A program made the translations under genes and the position numbers. A stretch of DNA of 64,000 nucleotides from Microbacterium kyungheense (lineage in GTDB: Bacteria; Actinomycetota; Actinomycetes; Actinomycetales; Microbacteriaceae): NCBI RefSeq assembly GCF_006783905.1, contig NZ_VFPE01000001.1, positions 1,302,001-1,366,000 of the forward strand, in the 5' to 3' direction. This document shows positions 25,771 to 35,063 of the stretch, piece by piece. Position 1 is the stretch's first letter, and each line of letters starts with the position of its first letter. The notes below the pieces were generated by a model, which was not told the origin of the DNA, ran no database searches, and saw only the letters and a list, made by a program, of their open reading frames with translations.

Positions 25771-26528
25771 CCGTCCGCGTGCCGACGTACTCGGCGGAGC
25801 AGGTGCGCGCCGCCGAGCGGCCGCTGCTCGACGCGGGGGAGCCGCTCATGCAGCGGGCCGCGGGCGCGCTGGCCGACGTCGTGCGGGGCGAGCTCGGCGG
25901 CGTCCCCGCGACCCCCATCACCTCGTCGATCGTCCTCGAGCCGCTGCTGCAGGACGCCCCCGACCGTCGACGACCGCGTGTGCTCGTGCTCGCCGGATCA
26001 GGAGACAACGGCGGCGACGCACTGTACGCCGCCGCCGCCGTCGGCGGCCTCGCCGACGTGGACCTGCTGCTCGTGGGCAGCCGCTTCCACGAACGAGCCT
26101 TCGCCGCCGCGACGGCCTCCGGCGCGCGTCGCGTGGAACTGCCCGAACTGCGGGATGCGCGCTACGCCCTCGTGCTCGACGGCATCCTCGGCATCGGCGC
26201 GGCGCGCGACAGCGCACTTCACGGGATCGCGCGCGAGGCCGTCCTCAGTCTGCGGTCGCTCGTGCACACGCGCCGGGGGATGCCGCGCGTGATCGCCGTG
26301 GACCTGCCGAGCGGGCTGCACCCCGACAGCGGAGCCGCCGACGACGCCGTGCTGGCGGCATCCCTCACCGTCACCTTCGGCGCCGTCAAGGCCGGGCTCG
26401 CCGCCGGCCGCGGCCCCGAACTCGCCGGCGAGCTCGTGCTCGTCGACATCGGACTCAGCGCAGGCCTCGACGCAGTGGCACCCGCGGGTGAGGTCGAGGT
26501 CGCGCGCGTCATCGACGCCCGCGACTGA
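25767..26528 (+). CDS. nnrE: NAD(P)H-hydrate epimerase
   Basis: A 253-residue YjeF N-terminal domain: Rossmann-like fold with LAGSGDNGGDALYAAAAV, the substrate-binding GxGNNGGD equivalent (Asn replaced by Asp). VLDGILGIGAARD and VIAVDLPSGLHPD follow. It epimerises damaged S/R-NADHX and NADPHX. The ADP-dependent dehydratase domain, fused in many bacteria, is missing, so the dehydratase must be elsewhere. GTG 25767 overlaps the YihY stop. The last 50 bases before the GATase gene hold no gene. Confidence 0.83.
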   Translation: MTVRVPTYSAEQVRAAERPLLDAGEPLMQRAAGALADVVRGELGGVPATPITSSIVLEPLLQDAPDRRRPRVLVLAGSGDNGGDALYAAAAVGGLADVDLLLVGSRFHERAFAAATASGARRVELPELRDARYALVLDGILGIGAARDSALHGIAREAVLSLRSLVHTRRGMPRVIAVDLPSGLHPDSGAADDAVLAASLTVTFGAVKAGLAAGRGPELAGELVLVDIGLSAGLDAVAPAGEVEVARVIDARD

Positions 26529-26580
26529 GAGCGTCAGTCGTCGGAATCGGACGGCAACGGCTCGTCGTCCAGCCCTTGGA

Positions 26581-27312
26581 TCAGCGCGCGTAGCGATCGA
26601 CGAACGCGCGCAGGATGCGGCTCGGGTGCGACACCGCGACGCGTCGAACGGCGGCGAGGGTCAGCTCCAGCTCGTCGGACGCGAAGTATCCGTGATCGGC
26701 GTAGGCGTGGATGCGGGTCGTGATGCCCTCGACGTCGAGCTCAGGGTGGAACTGCGTGGCGTACACGTTCGCTCCCACGCGGAACATCTGCACCGGGCAC
26801 GCCGGCGACGACGCCAGCAGCGTCGCCGAGGCCGGCAGCTGCGAGATCGCCTCCTTGTGCCCGACGAACGCGTCGAACGTCGCGGGCATGTCGGCCAGCA
26901 GCGGGTCGGCGGCGCCCGCGTCGGTCACGGTGACCGGCACGACGCTGATCGGCTCGGGATGCCGGCGGTCGATGACCGCGCCCTGGTGCGAGCCCAGCGT
27001 GCCGATGCCGTAGCAGGCGCCGAGGAACGGGAAGTCCCGTGCCACCACCTCGTCGAGCAGCTGCGCGAACTCCGCCTCGACCCGCTGCTGCACCGGCGAC
27101 TTCTTCTCGAGCGGGTCCGAGGCGTTGAACGGCCCGCCGCCCACGAAGATCCCCGACAGTGCGTCGAGGTCGAGCCGCGGCATCGGCTCGGACTCCAGCC
27201 GAACCCGGATCAGCTGATCGGGCTCCAGCCCCGCGTACCGCAGGAACAGCCCGTACTCCTCATCGGCCGGCAGATCCTCGGCCCGCGTCGCGAGCAGGAC
27301 GAACGGCTTCAC
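26581..27312 (-). CDS. class I glutamine amidotransferase-like protein
   Basis: A 243-residue single-domain class I GATase. The nucleophile is in FLGACYGIG and the His-Glu pair in TQFHPELD. No synthetase domain is attached and no partner gene is adjacent, as in GuaA-like stand-alone amidotransferases that hydrolyse glutamine or gamma-glutamyl compounds. ATG 27312. Actual substrate unknown. Confidence 0.82.
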   Translation of the reverse strand: MKPFVLLATRAEDLPADEEYGLFLRYAGLEPDQLIRVRLESEPMPRLDLDALSGIFVGGGPFNASDPLEKKSPVQQRVEAEFAQLLDEVVARDFPFLGACYGIGTLGSHQGAVIDRRHPEPISVVPVTVTDAGAADPLLADMPATFDAFVGHKEAISQLPASATLLASSPACPVQMFRVGANVYATQFHPELDVEGITTRIHAYADHGYFASDELELTLAAVRRVAVSHPSRILRAFVDRYAR

Positions 27313-27341
27313 CCGACCAGCTTAGGTTCCGTGAGAGACGC

Positions 27342-27381
27342 GGATGCCTCGGCCCGACGGGATCGCCGGGCCGAGGCATCC
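27342..27381. terminator. 15-bp-stem hairpin downstream of the PL11 lyase
   Basis: GGATGCCTCGGCCCG (27342-27356) pairs exactly with 27367-27381 around a 10-base loop. It lies 8 bases after the PL11 lyase stop on the minus strand. No long T-run. Confidence 0.6.
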
Positions 27382-27388
27382 ACTCGTC

Positions 27389-29941
27389 TCAGCGGTCGGT
27401 GCCGAACTGGTGGGTCCAGGTCGAGGCCGCGCCGGCGGCCACCGCGATCCCGGACTTCGGCACCGCCGTCACCTGCACCGCCGACCCGGCCGGAACCTTC
27501 ACCAGGGGCTTGTCGGCCTTGACGCCGTTGACGTAGTAGTCGAACGCCGGGTCAGGCGTCACGACCACGTGGTCCGAGCCCGAGCCCTTCGGATCGACGA
27601 ACTTCGGCTCGCCCGGCGTCGCCGTCGTCGTGCGCACGGGCACCTTCGCGAAGTCCATGTCGCTCGCGAAGTAGTAGCTCGTGTACGACGGCTGGTTGTA
27701 CGTCGTGTTCTGCCGTGCCACCTCGGCGCGGTACTGCAGGTCGCTCATGAGCGTCGGCAGCTTGTGCGTCGTCACCTCGGTGCTCGTGAAGATGCGCAGC
27801 GCGTGCGAGTCGGTGGTGCGCACCAGCAGCTCCTCGCGCCAGTCCCCGAGCACGTCGGCGACGAGCGACGCATTGCCCTTCGTGCCGTTGTTCGCACGGG
27901 TCCCCGTGGCTGCGAGCACGGTGCCGCGCGTCCAGTCGTCGATCGTGACGTCCTGGTCGCCGCTGCCGTTCACGATCTGCGTCGTCATGTCGGCGGCCCA
28001 GTGGATGGACTGGTTCGTGCCCGGGATCGCCGATCCGAGGATCTGACCCGTCGCGCTCATGAGACCGGACGCCTCGGTGCCGCCGGGCATGCTCGCCCAC
28101 GTCTCCAGACCGGGTACGTCCGGTCGCACGTCGCCGATCATCGCGCGCCCGGTGTCGCGGCCCGAGTACGCGCCGAAGATGACCTCGCCGGTCGCGGCGT
28201 CGCGCAGGTCGGAGCCGTACGGGGCGAAGGTGGCGCCCTCGTGCGAGGTCCAGATCTCCAGACCGGGGCGGTTCGGGTCGATGTCGGTCACGTGCATCGC
28301 GTCGCCGTGGCCGAGGCGCACGTTCTCGCCCGGGTCGGCGCTGCCCTCGGGCAGCACGTCGAACGAGCTGTACAGCAGTCCGCCGTCGTCGTCGATGGTG
28401 GCCGAGCCGTAGACGATCTCGTGCTTGCCGTCACCGTCGACGTCGGCCGCGCTCAGCGAATGGAACCCCTGCGTCGTGATCGAGCCGTAGACCGGATCGG
28501 TGCCGTCGCGGCCGTGCGGGCCGTCGTTGAACGGGTTCGTCATGGGCACGTGCCCGCTGTCGACCGCCCAGCGCGTGGACAGGTGCTCGCCGTCCCAGTC
28601 GTACGCGCGCAGCGTCGTGCGCGTGTAGTAGCCGCGTGCGAAGATCGCCGACGGGTGCTGCCCGTCGAGGTACGCGACGCCCGCGAGGAAGCGGTCGACG
28701 CGGTTGCCCGGCTCGATGCGGGCCATCGCGTAGTCGCCCCACAGCAGGCCGTCGTCGTCGCGCCCGGGCTCGTAGCGGACGGTCTCGAGTTCGTCGCCCG
28801 TGGCCGAGTCGAACACCGTCAGGTACTCGGGTCCGTCGACGATGAAGCCCTCGAAGGTCGTCAGGTCGTTGCGCGCGCTGCGCGAGGGCGCGTACGTCGA
28901 GATGAAGTAGTCCACGAGCTCGGTGGCGGATGCCTCCGACAGCGGGTACTCGTGCGTCACCGGGATCCCGAACGCCTGCTCCAGCGTCGCCGGCCAGTGC
29001 CCCGCGACCACCTCGGGGTGCGACGACCAGCCCTCGAACATCTCGATCAGGTGCTGCCGGTAGTCCGCGGCGCTCAGCCGGTAGTCGTCGTCGTTCGAGT
29101 AGCCGGCGGCCACGTCGTCGGCGAGCATCGTGATGTACGACTCGGACGCGACGCCGCCGTCGGCGTCGTAGCGGATCGACTTCGTGCCCGGCGCAGTCTT
29201 GAGCATGGTCTCGGCGCGGCCGTCGCCGTCGAAGTCGTAGACCATGAACTGCGTGTAGTGCGCACCGGCGCGGATGTTGACGCCGAGGTCGATGCGGTTG
29301 AGCAGCGTGCCGTCCAGCTCGTAGGTGTCGATGTAGACCGGGCCGGTGTAGCCCTTCTGCGACACGTCCTTCGAGTTCGACGGATCCCACTTGACGACGA
29401 ATTCGTACGCGCCGTCGCCGTCGACGTCGGCCACCGAGGCGTCGTTCGCCGAGTAGGTGTACGGCTCGCCATCGGGGAAGGCGACGCTCTGGGGCGCCAC
29501 GCCGTCGGCCGGCTTCTGCAGCGGCAGGTCGTAGAACCCGTCGCCCCACACGGCCACGGGCGCGGACTGCTCGCCGGTGACGTCGTGCCAGACCGGCGCG
29601 ACCGTGTAGACCGACGCGGCGGTGCCGTCGGTGTCGGCGTAGTTCGTGCTGTCGTCGACCGTCGCGATGCGCTCACCGTCGCGGAACACCGCGAACGACG
29701 GTCCGCTCACGCCAGTCTCGGTGGCAGGTCCCGCCTCGGTGCCGAGCAGGCGCCAGCTGAGGAACACCCCCTCGTCGGTCGACACGGCGACCAGCCCGCG
29801 GTCGAGGGACTCGAGCTGGGGACCCGTGGATGCCGGAGCAGCAGGCGCCCCGGCCAGCGCGGGCTGCGCGAGCCCGAGCGTGAGTATGCACGCGGCCGTA
29901 CCGGCCACGAGCAGGCGAACAGGTGTCTTGCGTGGATTCAT
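27389..29941 (-). CDS. secreted rhamnogalacturonan lyase (PL11-like)
   Basis: An 850-residue exported protein. Signal peptide about 1-30 (VRLLVAGTAACILTLGLA, cleavage near ALAGA). The mature part has repeated DVDGDGAYEFVVKWD, DFDGDGRAETMLK and DVDGDGKHEIVYGS calcium-binding loops of the eight-bladed propeller seen in PL11 enzymes (YesW/YesX type). It would cut rhamnogalacturonan I by beta-elimination. Length is somewhat above the core, with a C-terminal extension (YYVNGVKADKPLVKVPAGS) like a small accessory domain. A near-palindromic operator and a TAGCCT -10 box (30015-30020) lie upstream. Confidence 0.88.
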   Translation of the reverse strand: MNPRKTPVRLLVAGTAACILTLGLAQPALAGAPAAPASTGPQLESLDRGLVAVSTDEGVFLSWRLLGTEAGPATETGVSGPSFAVFRDGERIATVDDSTNYADTDGTAASVYTVAPVWHDVTGEQSAPVAVWGDGFYDLPLQKPADGVAPQSVAFPDGEPYTYSANDASVADVDGDGAYEFVVKWDPSNSKDVSQKGYTGPVYIDTYELDGTLLNRIDLGVNIRAGAHYTQFMVYDFDGDGRAETMLKTAPGTKSIRYDADGGVASESYITMLADDVAAGYSNDDDYRLSAADYRQHLIEMFEGWSSHPEVVAGHWPATLEQAFGIPVTHEYPLSEASATELVDYFISTYAPSRSARNDLTTFEGFIVDGPEYLTVFDSATGDELETVRYEPGRDDDGLLWGDYAMARIEPGNRVDRFLAGVAYLDGQHPSAIFARGYYTRTTLRAYDWDGEHLSTRWAVDSGHVPMTNPFNDGPHGRDGTDPVYGSITTQGFHSLSAADVDGDGKHEIVYGSATIDDDGGLLYSSFDVLPEGSADPGENVRLGHGDAMHVTDIDPNRPGLEIWTSHEGATFAPYGSDLRDAATGEVIFGAYSGRDTGRAMIGDVRPDVPGLETWASMPGGTEASGLMSATGQILGSAIPGTNQSIHWAADMTTQIVNGSGDQDVTIDDWTRGTVLAATGTRANNGTKGNASLVADVLGDWREELLVRTTDSHALRIFTSTEVTTHKLPTLMSDLQYRAEVARQNTTYNQPSYTSYYFASDMDFAKVPVRTTTATPGEPKFVDPKGSGSDHVVVTPDPAFDYYVNGVKADKPLVKVPAGSAVQVTAVPKSGIAVAAGAASTWTHQFGTDR

Positions 29942-29994
29942 CGTCGAAACCGCTCCCGGTCTGGTGCATCGTTGTAAACCCGGGTCAGATGCCG

Positions 29995-30008
29995 GGAATA
30001 CGTTTTCC
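29995..30008. promoter_or_regulatory. near-palindromic operator of the PL11 lyase gene
   Basis: GGAATACGTTTTCC, symmetric about ACGT with one mismatch, lies just downstream of the minus-strand -10 box TAGCCT (30015-30020), at the expected start of transcription. Typical position and shape for a LacI-family repressor of a sugar gene. Confidence 0.45.
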
Positions 30009-30068
30009 GCACCGAGGCTAGTCCGCGCGCCCAGAGCGGGTCAAGGGAGATTGGAACGATTTAACGTA

Positions 30069-30100
30069 AGGATGCCGGCGGCGTCTGCCGCCGGCATCCT
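30069..30100. terminator. 14-bp-stem terminator of the alpha-glucan phosphorylase
   Basis: AGGATGCCGGCGGC (30069-30082) and its complement (30087-30100), four-base loop GTCT, five bases after the phosphorylase stop. On the minus strand it is followed by TTACGTTAAATC, moderately T-rich. Confidence 0.7.
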
Positions 30101-30105
30101 CTCGT

Positions 30106-32661
30106 CTACGACGCGTAGGTGACGAGACCGAGCTCGACAGGCGACACCAGCTGCGGGTGCGCCGGGCGCACGCGCACGGTGTAGCCGAAGGTGCCGGTGA
30201 CCGACAGGGGCAGGGCCGCGCGGAACGGCGTCACGCCGTCGACGGCGTCGCCCGGGAGCAGCTGGTGGACCGAGTGGTCGCGGGCGAGGGCGTCGTCCTC
30301 GTCGGTGCGGCCGTACAGCAGCTCGACGGCGACGTCGTCGGGCGACAGGCCGTCCAGCCGCACGTCCGCGCGGACCTCCAGCGTGTCGCCGGCCTGCGCC
30401 TGCTGCGGGATGCCCGAGCCCTCGACGCTCGCGATCGACACGCGGCTCCACGCGTCGCGCACGCGGCCGGTGAACGCCGCGACCTCTCGCGCCTGCGCGA
30501 AGCCGTCCGCCCGCAGCGCCACGTCGTGCGCCGCCGCCGGGACGTACAGGCGCTGCACGTAGTCGCGCACCATGCGGTCGCTCGTCGCCTTCGTGCCGAG
30601 GTCGGTCATGGTGTGGCGCACCATTCCCAGCCAGGCGTGCGGGATGCCGCCCTCGCGGTCATAGAACTTCGGCACCAGCTGGTGCTCGATGAGGTCGTAG
30701 AGGGCCGCCGCCTCGGCGTCATCGCGCTCCTCGTCGTTCGAGGCGGTGTCGGCCGTCGGGATCGCCCAGCCGTTGTCGCCGTCGTACCACTCGTCCCACC
30801 AGCCGTCGAGGATCGACAGGTTGAGTGCGCCGTTGAGCGCGGCCTTCATGCCGCTCGTGCCGCACGCCTCCAGCGGACGCAGCGGGTTGTTGAGCCACAC
30901 GTCGCAGCCGGGGTACAGGTCCTTCGCCAGCGTGATGTCGTAGTCGGGCAGGAACACGATCCGTCCCCGCACCTTCGGGTCGCGGCTGAAGCGCACGAGC
31001 TGCTGGATGAGGATCTTGCCCGAGTCGTCCGCTGGGTGCGACTTGCCGCCGATCACGATCTGCACCGGTCGCTCAGGATCGGTGAGCAGCCGCGTCAGCC
31101 GCTCGGGGTCGCGCAGCATGAGCGTCAGGCGCTTGTACGTGGGCACGCGGCGCGCGAAGCCGATGGTGAGCACCTCTGGATCGAGCAGGTCGTCCACCCA
31201 GGCCGGCGTGTGGCTCGATCCGTTGGCGAGGGATGCCGCCACCCGGCGTCGCGCCTCGGCCACCAGCTCGCCCTTCATCTGCTGGCGGACGCCCCACAGT
31301 TCGGCGTCGCTCACGACGCTCCGGTCGTTCCAGTCGTGGGTGTCGGTGTAGGCGTCGCCCCACGCGCGTTCGCTCACCGACTTGAGTGCCGGGTGGACCC
31401 ACGTCGGCGCGTGCACGCCGTTCGTGATGGACGTGATGGGCACCTCGTCGGTGTCGACGCCGGGCCACAGCATCCCGAACATCCCGCGGCTGACCTCGCC
31501 GTGCAGGAGCGAGACGCCGTTGGCGTGCTGACCGAGGTGCAGGCCCAGCACCGCCATGTTGAACACGCCCTGGTCGCCGCCCTCCCACGTCTCCAGCCCG
31601 AGCGCGATCGCGCGGCCGGCGTCGAGCCCCTGGAAGAGCCCGTTCGTCAGGAAGTCGGCGATGAGGTCGCGCGGGAACCGGTCGATGCCCGCGGGCACGG
31701 GCGTGTGCGTCGTGAAGACGGTGCCGGCGCGGACCTGTGCCAGCGCCTCGTCGAACGAGAGCCCGTCGTGCGTGATGAGCTCCGACATGCGCTCCAGGCC
31801 CTGGAACCCGGCGTGGCCCTCGTTCGTGTGGTACACGTCCGGGGCGGGGCGTCCGGTCAGGTCGCTGAACGCGCGGACGGCGCGCACGCCACCGACGCCG
31901 AGGAGCAGCTCCTGCAGCAGGCGGTGCTCGCCGCCGCCGCCGTACAGCCGGTCGGTGACGCGGCGCATCTCGTCGGTGTTGGACGGCGTCTCGGAGTCGA
32001 GCAGCAGCAGCGGGATGCGGCCGATGTCGGCGACCCACACGCGGGCGTGCAGGCGGCGGTCGCCCGGAAGCTGCAGCGCGATCTCGACGGGGGCGCCGTC
32101 CCGGTCGCGCAGCAGCGTCAGGCCGAGACCGTACGGATCGAGCAGGGGATAGCTCTCGCGCTGCCAGCCGTCGTCGCCGATCGACTGGCGGAAGTAGCCG
32201 GCGCGGTAGAAGAGACCCACACCGGTGAGCGGGACGCCGAGGTCCGAGGCGCTCTTCAGGTGGTCGCCGGCGAGGATGCCGAGACCGCCCGAGTACTGGG
32301 GGAGCGAGCCGTCGACGCCGAACTCGGGTGAGAAGTAGGCGATGTGCACGGGCTTCTCGCCCTCGAGGCGCTGGAACCAGCGGTCGCCGTCGAGGTACGC
32401 GGTCAGGCGCTCGTCCTCCTCGCGCACGCGGGCGACGAACGCGTCGTCCTGCGCGAGCTGATCGAGCCGCTCCTGCCCGAGGGCGCCGAGCATGCGGGCG
32501 GGGTTCGACCCGATGTCGTCCCACAGCTCGGGATCCATCGAGGCGAACAGGGAATGGGTGGCCCGGCTCCACGACCAGCGCCAGTTGGAGGCGAGCCGGT
32601 CTAGGGGAGCGAGCGGTGGAGCGAGGACGGGACGGACGGTGAACGTTCGGATGGCCTTCAC
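30106..32661 (-). CDS. glgP: alpha-glucan (glycogen) phosphorylase
   Basis: An 851-residue GT35 enzyme of the shorter glycogen phosphorylase subgroup. AYFSPEFGVDGSLPQYSGGLGILAGDHLKSASDLGVP is the conserved N-terminal region in outline, and CGTSGMKAA carries the PLP lysine (K606). It releases glucose 1-phosphate from glycogen or maltodextrin. The start is GTG 32661, with TAGAAT ending 8 bases upstream (leaderless). A palindromic AAGCGCTT operator lies upstream. The ROK kinase at 48913 uses glucose, the other product of glycogen breakdown. Confidence 0.9.
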   Translation of the reverse strand: MKAIRTFTVRPVLAPPLAPLDRLASNWRWSWSRATHSLFASMDPELWDDIGSNPARMLGALGQERLDQLAQDDAFVARVREEDERLTAYLDGDRWFQRLEGEKPVHIAYFSPEFGVDGSLPQYSGGLGILAGDHLKSASDLGVPLTGVGLFYRAGYFRQSIGDDGWQRESYPLLDPYGLGLTLLRDRDGAPVEIALQLPGDRRLHARVWVADIGRIPLLLLDSETPSNTDEMRRVTDRLYGGGGEHRLLQELLLGVGGVRAVRAFSDLTGRPAPDVYHTNEGHAGFQGLERMSELITHDGLSFDEALAQVRAGTVFTTHTPVPAGIDRFPRDLIADFLTNGLFQGLDAGRAIALGLETWEGGDQGVFNMAVLGLHLGQHANGVSLLHGEVSRGMFGMLWPGVDTDEVPITSITNGVHAPTWVHPALKSVSERAWGDAYTDTHDWNDRSVVSDAELWGVRQQMKGELVAEARRRVAASLANGSSHTPAWVDDLLDPEVLTIGFARRVPTYKRLTLMLRDPERLTRLLTDPERPVQIVIGGKSHPADDSGKILIQQLVRFSRDPKVRGRIVFLPDYDITLAKDLYPGCDVWLNNPLRPLEACGTSGMKAALNGALNLSILDGWWDEWYDGDNGWAIPTADTASNDEERDDAEAAALYDLIEHQLVPKFYDREGGIPHAWLGMVRHTMTDLGTKATSDRMVRDYVQRLYVPAAAHDVALRADGFAQAREVAAFTGRVRDAWSRVSIASVEGSGIPQQAQAGDTLEVRADVRLDGLSPDDVAVELLYGRTDEDDALARDHSVHQLLPGDAVDGVTPFRAALPLSVTGTFGYTVRVRPAHPQLVSPVELGLVTYAS

Positions 32662-32668
32662 GCTCGCG

Positions 32669-32674
32669 ATTCTA
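32669..32674 (-). promoter_or_regulatory. -10 box of leaderless glgP mRNA
   Basis: TAGAAT on the minus strand, 8 bases from GTG 32661. Confidence 0.55.
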
Positions 32675-32686
32675 GGGGCCCAAGCT

Positions 32687-32700
32687 GGAAGCGCTTGCAC
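32687..32700. promoter_or_regulatory. LacI-type operator of glgP
   Basis: GGAAGCGCTTGCAC with the palindromic core AAGCGCTT (32689-32696), in the -35 area of the glgP promoter and also just upstream of the divergent gene at 32728. The core AGCGCTTGC recurs at 20127-20135 near the beta-helix gene. Confidence 0.5.
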
Positions 32701-32715
32701 GTGCGTGCGGGGGTC

Positions 32716-32721
32716 TACGCT
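32716..32721 (+). promoter_or_regulatory. -10 box of leaderless 75-aa gene
   Basis: TACGCT ends 7 bases before ATG 32728. Confidence 0.45.
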
Positions 32722-32727
32722 GGCGTC

Positions 32728-32955
32728 ATGGCCATCGCACGACTCCACGGCGGACCCCTCGACGGGCAGATCCTCCCGCTCGACCCGACCATCGACGACT
32801 CGTACATCGTCCCCTACGGCGAGGGACAGCTCGTCTACCGCCGCGAAGGCGAGGACGCCAACACCGGCGACGCCGACGGACCCACCGAGACCCGGTTCGT
32901 CTACGTCGAGGCCACCGAAGACATCGACCCGAATCCCGACGGTCGTGACGACTGA
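32728..32955 (+). CDS. small acidic protein of unknown function
   Basis: A 75-residue acidic protein starting MAIARLHGGPLDGQ and continuing with a short beta-rich stretch (SYIVPYGEGQLVYRRE; TRFVYVEATED). Not recognised beyond the HGGPLDG motif that recurs in small actinobacterial proteins. The start is set by the leaderless -10 box. Its end overlaps the CYTH gene by 11 bases, so the two are probably one transcript and could work together. Confidence 0.7.
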   Translation: MAIARLHGGPLDGQILPLDPTIDDSYIVPYGEGQLVYRREGEDANTGDADGPTETRFVYVEATEDIDPNPDGRDD

Positions 32956-33595
32956 GCCGGGCGGGGATCACCCCGACCCGGCCCGCTCGGTCGAGATCGA
33001 GCTGAAGTTCGACGTCGACGCCGACACTCCGCTGCCCGACTGGTCCGGCCTGCCGGGCGTGACGTCGCTCGGCGCCGGCGAGGTGCGCGACCTCGACGCC
33101 GTCTACCTCGACACCGTCGACCTCGCGCTCGCCCGCGCCGGGTATGCCGTGCGACGACGCACCGGCGGCCCCGACGAGGGCTGGCACATCAAGGGCCCGC
33201 GCGACGCCGAGGGCGGCCGCATCGAGCTGCAGTGGCCGCTCGGCGCCGAAGGGACGACGGTTCCGGATGCCGTCGCCGCCGCGCTCGCGACGGTCGCGGC
33301 ATCCACGGACTACGCCCCGATCGCCCGCATCCGCAACCAGCGCACCGCCTACGCGCTGCAGGACGCTGACGGCGGACTGGTGGCGGAGTTCGTCGACGAC
33401 CACGTCGTCGCGACCGATGAGCGCGACGGCACCCGACGCGCGTGGCGTGAGTGGGAGTTCGAGCTCGGCCCGGCGGCACCTGCCTCGGCGGACACCCGAG
33501 CCGCCCTGTTCGCGGCCGCCGAGGACGCGGTGCGCGCGGCGGGCGGCCGCGAGGCGGCATCCGCGTCGAAGCTCGCGAGGGCGCTCGGCGCCTGA
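32945..33595 (+). CDS. CYTH-domain phosphatase-like protein
   Basis: A 216-residue CYTH (triphosphate tunnel) protein. The signature SVEIELKFDVD gives the ExExK motif near residue 18, and AVYLDTVDLALARAGYAVRRR supplies the Arg-rich strand. CYTH enzymes hydrolyse triphosphates (thiamine triphosphate, polyphosphate) or make cAMP. The CHAD domain often fused or adjacent is absent. Start GTG 32945 lies inside the preceding gene's end. A hairpin terminator follows. Confidence 0.83.
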   Translation: MTTEPGGDHPDPARSVEIELKFDVDADTPLPDWSGLPGVTSLGAGEVRDLDAVYLDTVDLALARAGYAVRRRTGGPDEGWHIKGPRDAEGGRIELQWPLGAEGTTVPDAVAAALATVAASTDYAPIARIRNQRTAYALQDADGGLVAEFVDDHVVATDERDGTRRAWREWEFELGPAAPASADTRAALFAAAEDAVRAAGGREAASASKLARALGA

Positions 33596-33608
33596 GCCCG
33601 ACACAGAA

Positions 33609-33635
33609 ACGCCCGGAGCCTGCGGCTCCGGGCGT
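33609..33635. terminator. bidirectional terminator between the CYTH gene and lpd
   Basis: ACGCCCGGAGCC pairs with GGCTCCGGGCGT around TGC (12-bp stem). The plus strand continues TCCTTCTG, the minus strand TTCTG, so it can serve both convergent genes. Confidence 0.75.
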
Positions 33636-33653
33636 CCTTCTGCGTTCGCGTGA

Positions 33654-35054
33654 TCAGAGGTTGATCATGTGGCCGGCGAGGCCGTGGAAGGCCTCCTGCA
33701 CGGCCTCCGACAGCGTCGGGTGCGTGTGGACGTTGCGGGCCGCCTCGAGCGCGGTGAGGTCCCACTTCTGCGCGAGGGTCAGCTCGGGCAGCAGCTCCGA
33801 CACGTCCGGGCCGATCAGGTGGGCGCCGAGGAGCTCCAGGTGCTCGCCGTCGGCGATCACCTTCACGAAGCCGACGGGCTCGCCCAGGCCGTTGGCCTTG
33901 CCGTTCGCCGAGAACGGGAACTTCGCGACCTTCACGTCATAGCCGGCGTCGCGCGCCTGCTGCTCGGTGAGGCCGAACGACGCGACCTGCGGCGAGCAGA
34001 ACGTCGCGCGCGGCATCATGCGGTAGTCGCCGAGCGTCATGGTCTCGGCCTTGCCGATGGTCTCGGCGGCGACGACGCCCTGTGCCTCGGCCACGTGGGC
34101 GAGCTGCAGCTTGGCGGTCACGTCGCCGATCGCGTAGATGTGCGGCACGTTGGTGCGCATGTGGTCGTCGATGTCGATGGCGCCGCGCTCGGTGAGCTTC
34201 ACGCCCGTGGCCTCGAGGCCGAAGCCCTCGACGTTCGGCGCGAAGCCGATCGACATGAGCACCTTGTCGGCGTCGATGGACTGCGACTCGCCGCCCGCGT
34301 TCGGGGTGTAGGTGACCGTCACGCGGTCGCCGTGGTCGACCACGGTCTCGACCTTCGTCGAGGTGAGGATGTCGACGCCGTACTTCTTGTACTGGCGCGT
34401 GATCTCCTTCGACACGTCGGCGTCCTCGTTCGGGAGCGCGCGGTCGAGGAACTCGATGATCGTGACCTTCACGCCGTAGTGGGTGAGGACGAAGGCGAAC
34501 TCCATGCCGATCGCGCCGGCGCCGACGATGACGATCGACTTCGGCAGCTCGCGCGTGAGGATCTGCTCCTCGTACGTCACGACGTTCTCGCTCAGCTGCA
34601 CGCCCGGCAGCAGGCGCACGCGCGAACCGGTCGAGATGATCGCGTTGTCGAACGTCACCTCGGCGGTCGTGCCGTCGTTCTTGGCGACGCTGATCGCGTT
34701 CGGGCCGGTGAACGTGCCGCGCCCGTCGTACTCGTCGACCTTGTTCTTCTTCATGAGGAAGTGGATACCCTTGACGTGCGTCTCGGACACCTTGCGGCTG
34801 CGGTCCCACGCCACTCCGAAGTCGAAGTGCACGTCGCCCGAGATGCCGAACAGCTCGGCCTTGTCGTGGAACGTGTGCGCGAGGTCGGCGTTCTTGAGCA
34901 GTGCCTTCGAGGGGATGCAGCCGACGTTGAGGCACACACCGCCCCAGTACTTCTCTTCGATGACCGCGACCGTGAGGCCGAGCTGAGCAGCACGGACGGC
35001 CGCGACGTACCCGCCGGGCCCCGCGCCGAGGATGGCGACGTCGTAGTGAGGCAT
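33654..35054 (-). CDS. lpdA: dihydrolipoyl dehydrogenase
   Basis: A 466-residue flavoenzyme. FAD fold [13 protein letters not shown], redox disulfide [13 protein letters not shown] (C41, C46), NAD fold [14 protein letters not shown], second FAD motif YAIGDV, and the catalytic [13 protein letters not shown] at the C-terminus. It reoxidises lipoamide in the pyruvate, 2-oxoglutarate or branched-chain dehydrogenase complexes or the glycine system. No E1/E2 gene is next to it. Full family length. Confidence 0.93.
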   Translation of the reverse strand: MPHYDVAILGAGPGGYVAAVRAAQLGLTVAVIEEKYWGGVCLNVGCIPSKALLKNADLAHTFHDKAELFGISGDVHFDFGVAWDRSRKVSETHVKGIHFLMKKNKVDEYDGRGTFTGPNAISVAKNDGTTAEVTFDNAIISTGSRVRLLPGVQLSENVVTYEEQILTRELPKSIVIVGAGAIGMEFAFVLTHYGVKVTIIEFLDRALPNEDADVSKEITRQYKKYGVDILTSTKVETVVDHGDRVTVTYTPNAGGESQSIDADKVLMSIGFAPNVEGFGLEATGVKLTERGAIDIDDHMRTNVPHIYAIGDVTAKLQLAHVAEAQGVVAAETIGKAETMTLGDYRMMPRATFCSPQVASFGLTEQQARDAGYDVKVAKFPFSANGKANGLGEPVGFVKVIADGEHLELLGAHLIGPDVSELLPELTLAQKWDLTALEAARNVHTHPTLSEAVQEAFHGLAGHMINL

Positions 35055-35063
35055 GCTTCCAGC

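Noticed and set aside
26534-26580. acidic peptide ending LDDEPLPSDSDD reading out of frame past the GATase stop
   Set aside because: It would need a frameshift near the GATase end and there is no slippery site; the GATase ends normally for its family.
27344-29977. long plus-strand frame opposite the PL11 lyase
   Set aside because: Low-complexity Val/Arg/His composition; the minus strand has signal peptide and calcium loops.
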